NCBI GenBank assembly: GCA_965140775.1
Contig: OZ223471.1
Location: 3,162,001 to 3,226,000 of the forward strand
DNA length: 64,000 nt
Direction: 5' to 3'
From: UBA6244 sp965140775
GTDB taxonomy: Bacteria; Bacteroidota; Bacteroidia; Bacteroidales; F082
Shown here: positions 28,452 to 38,544 of the stretch, piece after piece
How positions within the stretch are numbered: position 1 is the first letter of the stretch
Layout: every line of letters starts with the position of its first letter
Program-made: the position numbers and the translations under genes
The notes under the pieces: generated by a model
The model's database searches: none
What the model saw: only the letters and a program-made list of their open reading frames with translations
Told to the model about the DNA's origin: nothing

Positions 28452-28560
28452 ATTACACAGGTTGATTATTACCATACTTGCGTTATCGATAAAAACTGTC
28501 ACAAATCTGTCACCCCAAATAAAAAAGCCCCTGAAATCCATATACTTAAGTTTTAAAAGT
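28452..28560. other. Spacer DNA between array end and attL
   Basis: 110 bp of AT-rich DNA with no gene. It contains two close TGTCAC words (in ACTGTCACAAATCTGTCACC). Similar words lie beyond attL at 28696-28757, possibly recombinase arm sites. Confidence 0.4.
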
Positions 28561-28575
28561 GGTCCGGACGGGACT
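28561..28575. other. Left attachment site (attL) of tRNA-Asp island
   Basis: GGTCCGGACGGGACT is an exact 15-bp copy of plus-strand 52626-52640, the 3' end (acceptor and T-arm) of tRNA-Asp. It is a GC-rich island in AT-rich DNA and lies 210 bp before a tyrosine recombinase remnant, as expected for a displaced tRNA 3' end. Confidence 0.88.
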
Positions 28576-28785
28576 TTAAAATACTTTTTCTAACTTTTTC
28601 TAACTTTCCTAAAACTATCCTTAATATACTGTTTTTCTGTTTTTTACAGAAGTGTAACGAAAAGATAGGGAAAGTAAAACAAACTTAAAATAAATCCTGC
28701 TGTCATTAGTCTGTCACCGCTATTCTATAATTTTTTATTTTTGCATTGCTGTCACAGAATAACCTTTAATAACCTAAAAATTATA

Positions 28786-30054
28786 GCCAAAACCACTTTT
28801 TACCTTTAGAACCCGTACGCAAATAAAAAGACATCTACCTCTCTATCGCATTCGACAAAAAGCGTATTAGAATTCCAACTGACTATCATATATTGCCTTC
28901 ATACTGGAATCAAACCGCACAAGCTGCAAGAGCAAAAGGTGTTTTTGTTGACGAAGCAGATTCAATAAATGAGAATCTAAAGAAACTAAGAATGGCCATG
29001 GAGAAGGCTTTTGATGAATTGAAAGATACGGGTGACCTCACAGCGGAAAAAACTCAAGGCAGCTTATTTTCGAAAACTTGCACCTAAAGTTGAAAGCAAA
29101 CCAATTCAAGTCAAGTTTTGGGATGTATATGATGAATTCGTAGAATCATCTATAGGGCGGGTTGTAAATGACGTAATTAAAGACTATAAATCCCTAAAAA
29201 AGCATTTAAAAGCATTTGAGAAACATACAGGCAAGAAAATCACCTTTAAAATTTTTAATTACTCTTGGTATGATCGGTTCAAGGATTTCCTAACCTATGA
29301 AACAGAAAAACCGAATGGAGAAAAAGGTCTTGCAACCAACACCGTTGGCAAACAAATTAAAAACCTAAAGGTATTCTTAAATTATTGCTTTCGACATGAG
29401 ATAGTTGAGCGATTCGACCTTTCAAATTTTACAACCATATCAGAAGATACCGATGCGATATATCTTACCGAGAAGGAAATAACCAAAATCTATGAATTTG
29501 ATTTATCTGAAACTCCTGAACTGGAAGAAAGTCGTGATCTATTGGTTTTAGGTTGCCAGATCGAATTAAGGTCAAAGGATTTGTTTCGCCTAAGACCTGA
29601 AATGCTGAACGACGGCAGGATTCACATCAAAATGCATAAATCCCACAAAAACGTAGTTGTTCCTTTGCAAAGATATACTAAAGAAATCATTGAAAAATAC
29701 AACAATGACTTCCCTAACAAACAAGGTGCAACTAAATTTAACGTCGAAATTAAAGAGATTGGACGGCTGGCAGGCATTGATTCAGATGTCATCTTAACCT
29801 ATAAGAAGGGTACGGCAAAAACTGACAAGGTCTTCAAGAAGTACCAATTAATTTCATCACATACTTGCCGACGATCCTTTTGCACCAACCAATACATTAA
29901 GGGCGTACAAACTGTGTACTTGATGAAAATAAGTGGTCATAGCACAGAAAAAGCCTTTTTAAGATATATAAAGGTAGATGAAGAAATGGCAGCCGATAAA
30001 ATGGAGGAGATTTGGGAAAATGATGATTTAAAAAACCCAATTCGTTCTTTCTGA
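28786..30054 (+). pseudogene. Tyrosine recombinase / integrase, frameshifted
   Basis: The C-terminal 340 codons (from about 29032) form a complete catalytic region of a Bacteroidota tyrosine recombinase: ELRSKDLFRL (Arg), HTCRRSFCTNQ (H-x-x-R), ISGHSTEKAFLRYI (His and Tyr nucleophile). The N-terminal arm-binding part is broken. AKTTFYL is followed by an in-frame TAG and a frame change near 28830. The segment IYLSIAFDKKRIRIP..LPSYWN then runs to an A6 tract near 29050, where one extra A shifts the frame before LKAAYFRK. It is the likely integrase of the island; the lesions suggest loss of function, unless the homopolymer indel is a sequencing error. A TTG- or GTG-started short form would lack the arm domain. 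Confidence 0.85.
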
Positions 30055-30643
30055 AACATGCTGAGTGTAATATTTTGCGAGTGATTTCTAACAAAGCTAT
30101 GATTGAGAGGTTGGCGCAGCAATTCCTACTAATAGAACATGTGTACGTGTTTTAAGGATAGCAGGGGGTTAAATAAGTGATTGGCAGTATCTTGTTATTC
30201 CTAAGCCTTCAAAATCACAGGATTAAATATAACCTGAAAGGGATTGTTTCATCATTTCCGGGATTCTCTAGTTAAACCATTAAAACTGATTTATTTTGTG
30301 CAAAAAAAAAAGGAACTGCTTTAAAACTAAGACCATCGAATGGTTCAAGCCCAACAGGAAATAACTCAGGAAAAGGCCGGGGAAATAACCCGCCCAAAAA
30401 CAAAAGGGAATATTTCCGATTGGTTTGAATTTTTTAAGCAAACTCACAAAATAATGGGTCTGCTTTCACTGTTTCGGTAATCAAGTAAGTTAAATTAGCA
30501 TCGTTGAAGTTGTCTGAAAACCATTTGATCTGTGACATCCCTGTAAATTACCCCAGGCCATCCGGCTAACATCATTTTCCATAAAAAACAAATCAATCCT
30601 ATCAATATTTACCCTAAATTAGCATCCTATAAGCACACCTGCA
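30055..30643. other. Non-coding stretch with promoter-like words
   Basis: 589 bp with no credible gene. TAAATTAGCAT occurs twice (about 30491 and 30615), and TAAATTAGCC again before the helicase gene (about 31673). These resemble -7 elements of the TAnnTTnG kind. A G-rich repeat-like segment (AAAAGGCCGGGGAAATAACC) lies near 30373. Confidence 0.4.
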
Positions 30644-30820
30644 ATGAACACCAATATATACCCAAGCGCACGAACCTTCTACCTGCAAAAAGCCCATTTC
30701 CGAGAAGCCAATCAGTTCGGTAATCCTTGGTCAAAAAACACCATCAAGACCCCAGTCATTCCAGTGGAATCCCAATTCCAATCACACAAAACACAAAATA
30801 TCAACAAACTCAATGAATAA
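30644..30820 (+). CDS. Small ORF coupled to nuclease gene
   Basis: 58 codons starting MNTNIYPSARTFYLQKAHFR. Its stop overlaps the next gene's start by 8 bp (ATG at 30813, TAA at 30818-30820), a layout typical of translational coupling. The TAAATTAGCAT word lies 25-30 bp upstream. No family is recognised. It may be a leader peptide or a small partner of the membrane nuclease. Confidence 0.45.
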   Translation: MNTNIYPSARTFYLQKAHFREANQFGNPWSKNTIKTPVIPVESQFQSHKTQNINKLNE

Positions 30821-31589
30821 AATGATCGGAATATCCATGATGATTACCGGACTAACCCTTTTGATTGCCGGTTATCTCACCTACAACACACAGCAAAAAA
30901 AAGAACTCCAAGCTAAAACAACCACTCAGGTTTCCACTGAATCCATGGCCGGAATCATACAGGCTGTGACTGCCGATGGTGTACTATCCAACAAAGAAAA
31001 AAAGATGGTGGAAAACACCGCGGCCAAATACAACCTCGACCCCAAGACAGCTTTCGCCCAAATCGATGAAATACTATCATCCGAAGACAATGAAGCCGAA
31101 ACCGAAATCATCGACCAGGCCAAAAGGAAAGGCGACGACTTCGAAAAATTCATCATTCGGAAATTCAATAAAAACTACTTCACCATCAAACAGTGGGCTG
31201 GCGACAAATACGTTGACGGAGCATACTCTGAGAAAACACTTCAACCCGACATTATCGTTGAATTCAATCTCCGCGACTACTCCAAGAAAGTAGCTATCGA
31301 ATGTAAATGGCGCAGCTCCACTTTCAAAGGAGGAGTCCAGTTTTCATATGCCGACCAACTCAAGCGTTATAAGGAGTTTGAACAAAAAGAAAAAACTGAT
31401 GTATACATTGCCTTAGGGATCGGTGGAAAAGCTTCCAGCCCTGAATCACTATATCTGATTCCCTTAGCCAAAACAAACGAACCGCATATTCGAGAAAACA
31501 ACCTGTACTTATATAAAAAAGTAGTCACCGATAATTTCTTTCTGGATCCTAAAAATGGCCTGTTGGATATTTCGTCTGTTCAAAAATAA
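30813..31589 (+). CDS. Membrane-anchored TerB-like / PD-(D/E)xK nuclease
   Basis: 258 residues with three parts. Residues about 5-23 are a transmembrane helix (GISMMITGLTLLIAGYLTY). Residues about 45-95 resemble a TerB-type helical domain (IIQAVTADGVLSNKEKKMVE, AAKYNLDPKTAFAQ). Residues about 105-240 form a restriction-endonuclease fold: RKGDDFEKFIIRKF, then QPDIIVEF (Asp) and VAIECKWR (E-x-K). The nuclease is predicted to face the cytoplasm at the membrane. A role against incoming DNA is inferred from the fold and the island. It is the first intact gene after the integrase remnant. Confidence 0.75.
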   Translation: MNKMIGISMMITGLTLLIAGYLTYNTQQKKELQAKTTTQVSTESMAGIIQAVTADGVLSNKEKKMVENTAAKYNLDPKTAFAQIDEILSSEDNEAETEIIDQAKRKGDDFEKFIIRKFNKNYFTIKQWAGDKYVDGAYSEKTLQPDIIVEFNLRDYSKKVAIECKWRSSTFKGGVQFSYADQLKRYKEFEQKEKTDVYIALGIGGKASSPESLYLIPLAKTNEPHIRENNLYLYKKVVTDNFFLDPKNGLLDISSVQK

Positions 31590-31736
31590 TAGTCAATATA
31601 AAATTAATTAAGCAATTTCAGATTCAATCAAATATGACTTTCTATTTCCATCATCTAATCAGGATTTTTTTCTAAATTAGCCATGAATTTTATAACCGGA
31701 TGACACCCCAAATTCCACTCAAATACAAAGCGCAGT

Positions 31737-34700
31737 ATGCCAAATATTTATGATAACATAGAAAAGCATCTTGAAGAAGGGTTAAACAAAACGCTTGAAA
31801 CAGCCAAAAGAGCTGATTTTTGTATCGGCTACTTTAATTTAAGAGGGTGGCAAAAGGTAGCTGACAACGTCAATAAAATGGAAGGTGATCATCTGCCAGA
31901 AGAATTTGAAGACGATAACAAATACTATTGTCGCGTTTTGGTAGGGATGCAGAAACTGCCGGAGGAGGAAATTAAAGAGTTCTTCTCTGGCAATTTCCAT
32001 AAAACGATCGACAATAATGACGCCATCCGGTTCAAGAAAAAAATTGCGGCAAATTTCAAAGAACAATTGACCATAGGAAATCCAACCAATGAAGATGAAC
32101 GTACATTAAAAATACTGGCTAAGCAGTTGCATGAAAAAAAAGTGATCGTGAAATTGCATTTGCGGCATCAACTGCATGCAAAACTTTATCTAACCCATCG
32201 CGACGATTATAGTAGCCCCACCATCGGATTTGTGGGAAGCTCTAATCTTACTTTTGCAGGTATCTCCAAGCAAGGCGAACTTAATGTTGATGTGGTTGAG
32301 GGTGATGCAGCAAAAAAACTCTCCAAGTGGTTTCAGGATAGATGGGAGGATCGTTGGAGTATTGACATTACAGAGGAATTGGCGGAAATAATCAATAATA
32401 GTTGGGCATCAGCCGAACTCTATCATCCTTATCATGTTTATCTAAAAATGGCTTATCACTTGTCCAGAGAAGCACGGTCTGGAATTTCTGAGTTTAACCT
32501 GCCCAAGGTGTTTGTAAATGAATTGCTTACTTACCAACAAAGTGCTGTAAAAGTAGCCGCACATCACCTGCATAAAAGAGGCGGAGTCATCATTGGCGAT
32601 GTGGTAGGATTAGGTAAAACCATCACGGCCACTGCTTTGGCCAAAATGTTTGAGGACGATTTTTTCCTCGAAACACTCATCATCTGCCCAAAAAACCTTG
32701 TGCCCATGTGGAATGATTACACCCATAAATACCAGCTTAGGGCTAAAGTGCTTTCCATTACAAATGTACAAAGCAGACTTCCTAACGAAAGAAGATACCG
32801 TATAGTAATCATCGACGAAAGTCACAACCTTCGTAATAGAGAAGGTAAAAGATATGGTGTGATACAGGAATACATCCAGTTGAATGATAGTAAGGTCATC
32901 ATGCTCACAGCCACTCCTTACAACAAAACTTACCTCGACTTAAGCAACCAATTGAGGTTATTCCTTGATGACACCTACAATTTAGGAGTGAGTCCCGAAA
33001 GATATATCGAAAGTATTGGTGGGCGAATACAGTTTCAAGCGAATCATCAGGTACCTGAAAATACCGTTCCTGCATTTGAAAAGAGTCCATTCCCCGACGA
33101 TTGGGCCGAGCTCATGCGTTTGTTTCTGGTCAGAAGAACCAGAAGCTTTATTAAGAACAATTACGCAAAGGATGACCCTGCTGAGGGAAGAAAATACCTC
33201 GAATTTCCAAACGGCGAACGTTCCTACTTTCCGGATCGAATTCCTAAAAAAGTGGAATACGTTTTTAACCCAAACGATCCTGCCGATCAATATGCACAAC
33301 TATACTCCAATAAAGTTATAGACATTATTGATGATTTAATACTGCCCAGATATGGTCTTGGACAGGCTGCCTACGAAAGAAAAAACCCGTCTGCCATAAT
33401 CACTAAAGAAGAAATCCTAATAAAAGACAATTTGAGTCGTGCAGGTACGCGCCTAATAGGTTTCGCTCGTACAAACCTCTTTAAACGTCTCGAGAGCAGT
33501 GGCTATTCGTTTTTGCTTTCCATCAGTCGTCACATCCTACGTAATTACCTCTTTATTTATGCCATCGAAAACAACCTCCCTTTCCCTATTGGAAAACAGG
33601 ATCCTGGGTTAATTGATGATTTCATGTATTCGGATAAAGACATAGACGATGATCTGGATAATGAAAATGACTTTGTCTCCACCCACGTTGGTTACATGAG
33701 TCAAGCAGAAATGTATTACGCCTCTCTGCAAAGTAAGAAACATAAATACCAGTGGATAAAAAGTGAATTGTTCAATAATCAAATGCGAAAAGACCTAGAC
33801 CAGGACAGCTCCCAATTGATGAAAATATTGGATTTGGGTAGGGACTGGAAACAGGAAAACGACCGGCAGCTAAATGCACTATATGACTTGATTTGCAATA
33901 CACATAAAAATGAAAAAATACTCATTTTTACTCAATTCTCTGATACAGCCACCTACTTGTATGAATCATTAAAAAATAGGGGCGTAAAAAAATTGGAATG
34001 CGTTACTGGGGGGACCGAAAATCCAACAGCAATGGCCTATCGATTTAGCCCAAAAAGCAACGAAAAAAATTATCCGGAAGGACAAGAAATCAGGGTGCTG
34101 GTAACAACAGACGTGTTAAGTGAAGGGCAAAATCTGCAGGATGCACATGTGGTGCTTAATTATGACTTGCCTTGGGCTATAATTCGATTAATACAGCGTG
34201 CTGGTCGAGTGGATAGAATTGGGCAAAAAAGTTCCAAAATTATTGCCTATTCTTTTTTACCTGAAGATGGAATCGAAAACATTATACACTTACGTCGACG
34301 CTTAAGCCAGCGTATTAGGGAAAATGCTGAAACTGTGGGTTCAGATGAAGTGTTCTTCGAGGGTGACCCCATAAATATTGCCGACCTTTACAACGAAAAA
34401 TCAGGCATTTTAGATGAAGAAGAGGACATCGAAGTCGATCTGGCTTCCTTTGCCTTTCAAATCTGGAAAAATGCCATTGACGCCGACCCTGCTTTGGCAA
34501 AGTTAGTACCAGATTTGCCCAACGTTATCTTTGCAACAAAAAAAGCCGCCGAAGGACAAAAGCTAAACGGATCGGTGGTTTATACAAAAACCACCAACGA
34601 TAACGACGTGCTTGCTTGGGTAGATGAAAAAGGGAAAATTGTTACCCAGTCGCAATTCGAGATATTAAAGGGGGTAAAATGTGGCCCCGACGAGCCACCT

Positions 34701-35093
34701 CTTCAGCGTTTTTCAAAACACCACGACCTAGTAAAAATTGGCCTTGATCATATTAAAGTTGCCGAATCGAAGGTGGGTGGCCAATTGGGTAAGAAAAATG
34801 GAGCCAGATACCGAACCTATATGCGCCTGGACGCTTACGCCAACAGAAACGTTGGAACCATTTTCGTTACTGAGGAACTCAAAAGGGCAGTTCAAGATAT
34901 ATACGACTATCCTTTACGTGAATATGCTCGTGAAACCATCAATAGGCAGCTTAAAGCAGGTATTGAGGATGACGACCTTGTTAGTCTGGTAGTTTCCTTG
35001 CGCGAAGATGGTAAACTGAGCCTGATAACTGAAGACGATAACCTAAATAAAGAACCCCAGATTATTTGCTCCATGGGCCTAAGAGTAAAATAA
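31737..35093 (+). CDS. PLD-domain SNF2-family helicase
   Basis: 1118 residues. The N-terminal ~215 residues are a phospholipase-D nuclease-like domain with one HKD-type motif (HQLHAKLYLTHRDD at about 144, then FVGSSNLTFAG). A SNF2/SF2 motor follows: GDVVGLGKTIT (about 286), IDESHNLR (about 359), LTATPYN (about 392), and in the C-terminal lobe TDVLSEGQNLQDA and QRAGRVDRIGQ (about 820). It ends 1 bp before the methyltransferase gene, so the two are one unit. Helicase-plus-methylase pairs of this kind occur in DISARM class 1 (DrmD, DrmMI) and in the Hma type. DrmA, DrmB and DrmC are not present here, so a variant system is more likely. Confidence 0.87.
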   Translation: MPNIYDNIEKHLEEGLNKTLETAKRADFCIGYFNLRGWQKVADNVNKMEGDHLPEEFEDDNKYYCRVLVGMQKLPEEEIKEFFSGNFHKTIDNNDAIRFKKKIAANFKEQLTIGNPTNEDERTLKILAKQLHEKKVIVKLHLRHQLHAKLYLTHRDDYSSPTIGFVGSSNLTFAGISKQGELNVDVVEGDAAKKLSKWFQDRWEDRWSIDITEELAEIINNSWASAELYHPYHVYLKMAYHLSREARSGISEFNLPKVFVNELLTYQQSAVKVAAHHLHKRGGVIIGDVVGLGKTITATALAKMFEDDFFLETLIICPKNLVPMWNDYTHKYQLRAKVLSITNVQSRLPNERRYRIVIIDESHNLRNREGKRYGVIQEYIQLNDSKVIMLTATPYNKTYLDLSNQLRLFLDDTYNLGVSPERYIESIGGRIQFQANHQVPENTVPAFEKSPFPDDWAELMRLFLVRRTRSFIKNNYAKDDPAEGRKYLEFPNGERSYFPDRIPKKVEYVFNPNDPADQYAQLYSNKVIDIIDDLILPRYGLGQAAYERKNPSAIITKEEILIKDNLSRAGTRLIGFARTNLFKRLESSGYSFLLSISRHILRNYLFIYAIENNLPFPIGKQDPGLIDDFMYSDKDIDDDLDNENDFVSTHVGYMSQAEMYYASLQSKKHKYQWIKSELFNNQMRKDLDQDSSQLMKILDLGRDWKQENDRQLNALYDLICNTHKNEKILIFTQFSDTATYLYESLKNRGVKKLECVTGGTENPTAMAYRFSPKSNEKNYPEGQEIRVLVTTDVLSEGQNLQDAHVVLNYDLPWAIIRLIQRAGRVDRIGQKSSKIIAYSFLPEDGIENIIHLRRRLSQRIRENAETVGSDEVFFEGDPINIADLYNEKSGILDEEEDIEVDLASFAFQIWKNAIDADPALAKLVPDLPNVIFATKKAAEGQKLNGSVVYTKTTNDNDVLAWVDEKGKIVTQSQFEILKGVKCGPDEPPLQRFSKHHDLVKIGLDHIKVAESKVGGQLGKKNGARYRTYMRLDAYANRNVGTIFVTEELKRAVQDIYDYPLREYARETINRQLKAGIEDDDLVSLVVSLREDGKLSLITEDDNLNKEPQIICSMGLRVK

Positions 35094-35094
35094 A

Positions 35095-38000
35095 ATGAAC
35101 AAATCAACCTTTTCAACTTACATTAAATCATTCGATTTTGCGACCCTCTTCAATGAATTGGGATGGGATCATTTCAATAATCAAATCCCTGTAGCTGCCG
35201 GTGATCAAACATTTATTTTAAAAGGAATTGTCGAAAAAAAAGGCTTTGTTATTTTACTATGTAGCCCGCAACCTGATGGCAAAATTCCTGTGAGCAACCT
35301 GCGAAAGCAAATCGAGGGTAGAATAACTAAATACTATCAGGAACATTTGATTATTTATGCTGATAAGAATGATACTCAGCAAGTATGGCAACTGGCGCTT
35401 AAAGAAGAAAACAAACCCAAACAGGTACGTGAAATTCAATGGTATAGCCACCAGGATGTGGAAGCTCTTTTCCAACGACTGAAAAACCTGGTTTTTAACC
35501 TTGACGAAGAAGAGAATATCACCATCATCGATGTAAAACAGCGCATCTCCGAAAATTTTGCCCGTAATACCGAACAGGTCACCAAAAAGTTCTACGATCA
35601 ATTCAAAAAACAGCATGCCGCCTTTCTCGAATTTATTGAGGGTATTGACGATGAAATTGGAAATAAAGAAAATACCAACAAACAATGGTATGCTTCGCTG
35701 ATGTTAAATCGCTTGATGTTCTGCTATTTCATCCAGAAAAAAGGATTCCTCGATCAGGATGTACATTACTTGGGAAACAAACTCAACGAATGTAAACTAC
35801 TTGCAGGGCAAGACAATTTCTACAGCTTCTACCGCAGTTTCCTTCTCGAATTGTTTCATGATGGCTTGGGGCAGCCCAAAGCCAAAAGAAAACAACAATT
35901 GCCGGTTGATTTGGGTAAAATTCCATACCTCAACGGCGGCTTGTTTGATGTGCATGAATTGGAAAGGCAATTTGATGAAATTCAGGTAAAAGATGAAGCT
36001 TTTGAAAGGCTTTTCAACTTCTTCGATCAATGGAACTGGCACCTGGACACAAGTATCGAGGCAAGTGGAAAAGACATCAACCCCGATGTGATTGGTTATA
36101 TTTTTGAAAAATACATCAACGACAGGGCCTCAATGGGTGCCTACTATACCAAGGAAGATATAACCGATTACATCGGAAAAAACACCATTTTACCCTATTT
36201 ATTCGACGAAACTCAACGACATTACAAAGCGGCTTTTAATCCCGAAGGTGAACTGTGGCAGTGGATGACCAACAGTGGCGATAGCTATATTTATGATGCG
36301 GTTAAATTTGGCATCAACAACGACCATGATCTGTTTGGCGATTTGCCAGGGGAGGTAAAGGAAGGCTTTTTGCCGGATATGGAAAAGCAAATAGTTGCCG
36401 AAACAACCACCTCACATTTATGGGAAATACGCCAGCCCTGGAATCAAAAAGCACCACAAAACATTGCCCTGCCCACCGAAATCTATCGTGAGCTCATCGA
36501 ACGCAGAAAGCGCTATGCCAACATTAAATCAAAAATTGAAAGGGGTGAAATTGCCAAAATCAACGACCTCATTACCTACAACTTAAACATCAGGCAGTTT
36601 GCGCAGGATGTAATCGAAAACACCCAAGACCCCAAATTCATCCTGCATTTTTACAAGTCCATTGCCGGATATCAGGATAAAATAAACCCGCAAAACAGCC
36701 GTAGCCCGCTTACCATTCTCGACCCCACCTGTGGTTCGGGGGCATTTTTGTTTGCAGCTCTAAATATTCTGGAACCGTTGTACGAGGCCTGTATCAATCG
36801 CATGGAAATGTTTGTGGCCGAAGCACCGGGCAAATACCGCGATTTTGAAGACACCCTTCAACTCATCAACTCTGACCAACACCCCAACCTTCAATATTTT
36901 ATTTTTAAAAGCATAATCCTGAACAACCTTTACGGAGTAGATATCATGAAGGAGGCCGTGGAGATTGCTAAATTGCGCCTTTTCCTCAAGCTGGTGGGCT
37001 CGGTGGAGGTAGTACCCCGGAAGGAGAACTATGGATTGGAACCCTTGCCCGATATCGATTTTAATATTCGTGCCGGAAATTCCCTGGTGGGCTTTGCCAC
37101 CGAAAAAGAGCTGTACAATACCATACTCAAAAAAGAACCCCTGTTTGCACAGGAAAAATTGGACGATTTTAAGGAAGAATTTCTACAGGTAAGCAAAGCA
37201 TTCAAACATTTTCAAAACAGCCAATTGATTAACAATCAGGGCAGCGAAGAGTTTAAACTGGCCAAAGCTGATCTTAATAATCGACTATCTCAACTCAATC
37301 TAAACCTCAGTACCTACCTGGCTACCAATTACGGAGTAGATGCAGGATCTAAACCCAACGATTTCAAAAAGTGGCTTTCAACCCACCAACCTTTTCATTG
37401 GATTGCAGAGTTTTACCAAATTGTGGGTGAAAATGGTGGTTTTGATGTGATAATTGGGAATCCGCCTTATGTAGTGTATTCTGCAAACTCTTTCATGTAT
37501 AAAATTCAAAATTATATTTCATTGTCTTGTAATGACTTGTATGGTTACGTGATAGAAAAATCATTGCAAATTAATAAACACAAGGGGCGAAATGGGATGA
37601 TTGTTCCTGTTTCAATTGTAAGTACAGATGGTTTCAATGTGTTAAGGACTCACATGCAAGACAATACTGAAAGCTTATATTTTTCAAACTTTGCGATGAG
37701 ACCCGGAAAACTTTTTGATCACGTTGACAAGCATTTAACTGTTTTTATTGCCCAAAAAGGTAATTCTTCAAACATATATAGTTCAAAATATTATAGGTGG
37801 TCAAGTGAAGCGAGAGAGGGTTTGTTTGGCCTTATTGAATATGTACCTATTTCAAAGTCTATTTTACACAATTATTCTATTCCAAAAGTAGCAACATACC
37901 GTGAAAGATCCATACTGAATAAAATAAAATCAAATAAATCAATCGCAAATTATTTTGTCGGCGAGGGTATTCATAATGCTTATCATACAAGAAAGCTACG

Positions 38001-38517
38001 ATACTTTGTTCAGTTTCTTGATTGTGCTCCGAAAATCTATGAGGAAAATGGCGATTTACGGATTACCTCCGAACTTAAAACGCTAAAATTTTCTAGTGAA
38101 ATAAATAAATTCGCTGGTATTTCTACTTTTCTTTCAAATCTTTTTTTCTGGTACTACATTGATTACTCTGATTGTAGAAATGTTAATAAAAGAGAAGTTT
38201 TTTCTTTTCCAATATCATTGAGTGATATTGATACTGTATTGCTTGAAAAACTATATTCTTTAGGTGTTGATATTGTACAGAGCCTACAAGACAATTCTTA
38301 TTTTCAGACGGCCTCTTATAAAAAATATGGGACGTTAAAAATGCAGACTTTTCAACCGCGAAAATCCAAACCCATCATTGACCAAATAGACACTGTACTA
38401 GCCCAGCATTATGGATTTACGGAAGAAGAGCTTGATTTCATCATCAACTACGACATCAAATACCGCATGGGCAAGGCCTTGTATGGGGAGTCAGATAGTG
38501 AGGAGGAGGAAGAATGA
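35095..38517 (+). CDS. Large N6-adenine DNA methyltransferase (Eco57I/PglX-like)
   Basis: 1140 residues. SAM-binding motif I is LDPTCGSGAFLFA (about 543). Motif IV is IIGNPPYV (about 789), the N-P-P-Y of N6-adenine methylases. IYGVDIMKEAVEIAKLRL-type sequence (NLYGVDIMKEAVEIAKLR) between them is the usual acidic-loop motif. The N-terminal 520 residues are helical and unassigned, and the C-terminal 300 probably hold the target recognition domain, ending in a very acidic tail (SDSEEEEE). It should mark self DNA while the upstream PLD-helicase acts on unmodified DNA. The AT-rich target-recognition part (37480-38300) differs in composition from the rest, a sign of domain exchange. Confidence 0.9.
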   Translation: MNKSTFSTYIKSFDFATLFNELGWDHFNNQIPVAAGDQTFILKGIVEKKGFVILLCSPQPDGKIPVSNLRKQIEGRITKYYQEHLIIYADKNDTQQVWQLALKEENKPKQVREIQWYSHQDVEALFQRLKNLVFNLDEEENITIIDVKQRISENFARNTEQVTKKFYDQFKKQHAAFLEFIEGIDDEIGNKENTNKQWYASLMLNRLMFCYFIQKKGFLDQDVHYLGNKLNECKLLAGQDNFYSFYRSFLLELFHDGLGQPKAKRKQQLPVDLGKIPYLNGGLFDVHELERQFDEIQVKDEAFERLFNFFDQWNWHLDTSIEASGKDINPDVIGYIFEKYINDRASMGAYYTKEDITDYIGKNTILPYLFDETQRHYKAAFNPEGELWQWMTNSGDSYIYDAVKFGINNDHDLFGDLPGEVKEGFLPDMEKQIVAETTTSHLWEIRQPWNQKAPQNIALPTEIYRELIERRKRYANIKSKIERGEIAKINDLITYNLNIRQFAQDVIENTQDPKFILHFYKSIAGYQDKINPQNSRSPLTILDPTCGSGAFLFAALNILEPLYEACINRMEMFVAEAPGKYRDFEDTLQLINSDQHPNLQYFIFKSIILNNLYGVDIMKEAVEIAKLRLFLKLVGSVEVVPRKENYGLEPLPDIDFNIRAGNSLVGFATEKELYNTILKKEPLFAQEKLDDFKEEFLQVSKAFKHFQNSQLINNQGSEEFKLAKADLNNRLSQLNLNLSTYLATNYGVDAGSKPNDFKKWLSTHQPFHWIAEFYQIVGENGGFDVIIGNPPYVVYSANSFMYKIQNYISLSCNDLYGYVIEKSLQINKHKGRNGMIVPVSIVSTDGFNVLRTHMQDNTESLYFSNFAMRPGKLFDHVDKHLTVFIAQKGNSSNIYSSKYYRWSSEAREGLFGLIEYVPISKSILHNYSIPKVATYRERSILNKIKSNKSIANYFVGEGIHNAYHTRKLRYFVQFLDCAPKIYEENGDLRITSELKTLKFSSEINKFAGISTFLSNLFFWYYIDYSDCRNVNKREVFSFPISLSDIDTVLLEKLYSLGVDIVQSLQDNSYFQTASYKKYGTLKMQTFQPRKSKPIIDQIDTVLAQHYGFTEEELDFIINYDIKYRMGKALYGESDSEEEEE

Positions 38518-38544
38518 CAATAGGTAATTCAAAAGTAAAATAAG

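Noticed and set aside
29040..29060. Programmed -1 frameshift at the A6 tract of the integrase
   Set aside because: The frame change needed is +1 (one base too many), so an indel or sequencing error fits better than the usual -1 slippage.
31737..38517. Calling the helicase and methylase a complete DISARM or BREX system
   Set aside because: No drmA, drmB, drmC, brxC, pglZ or brxL-like gene is present in the window.
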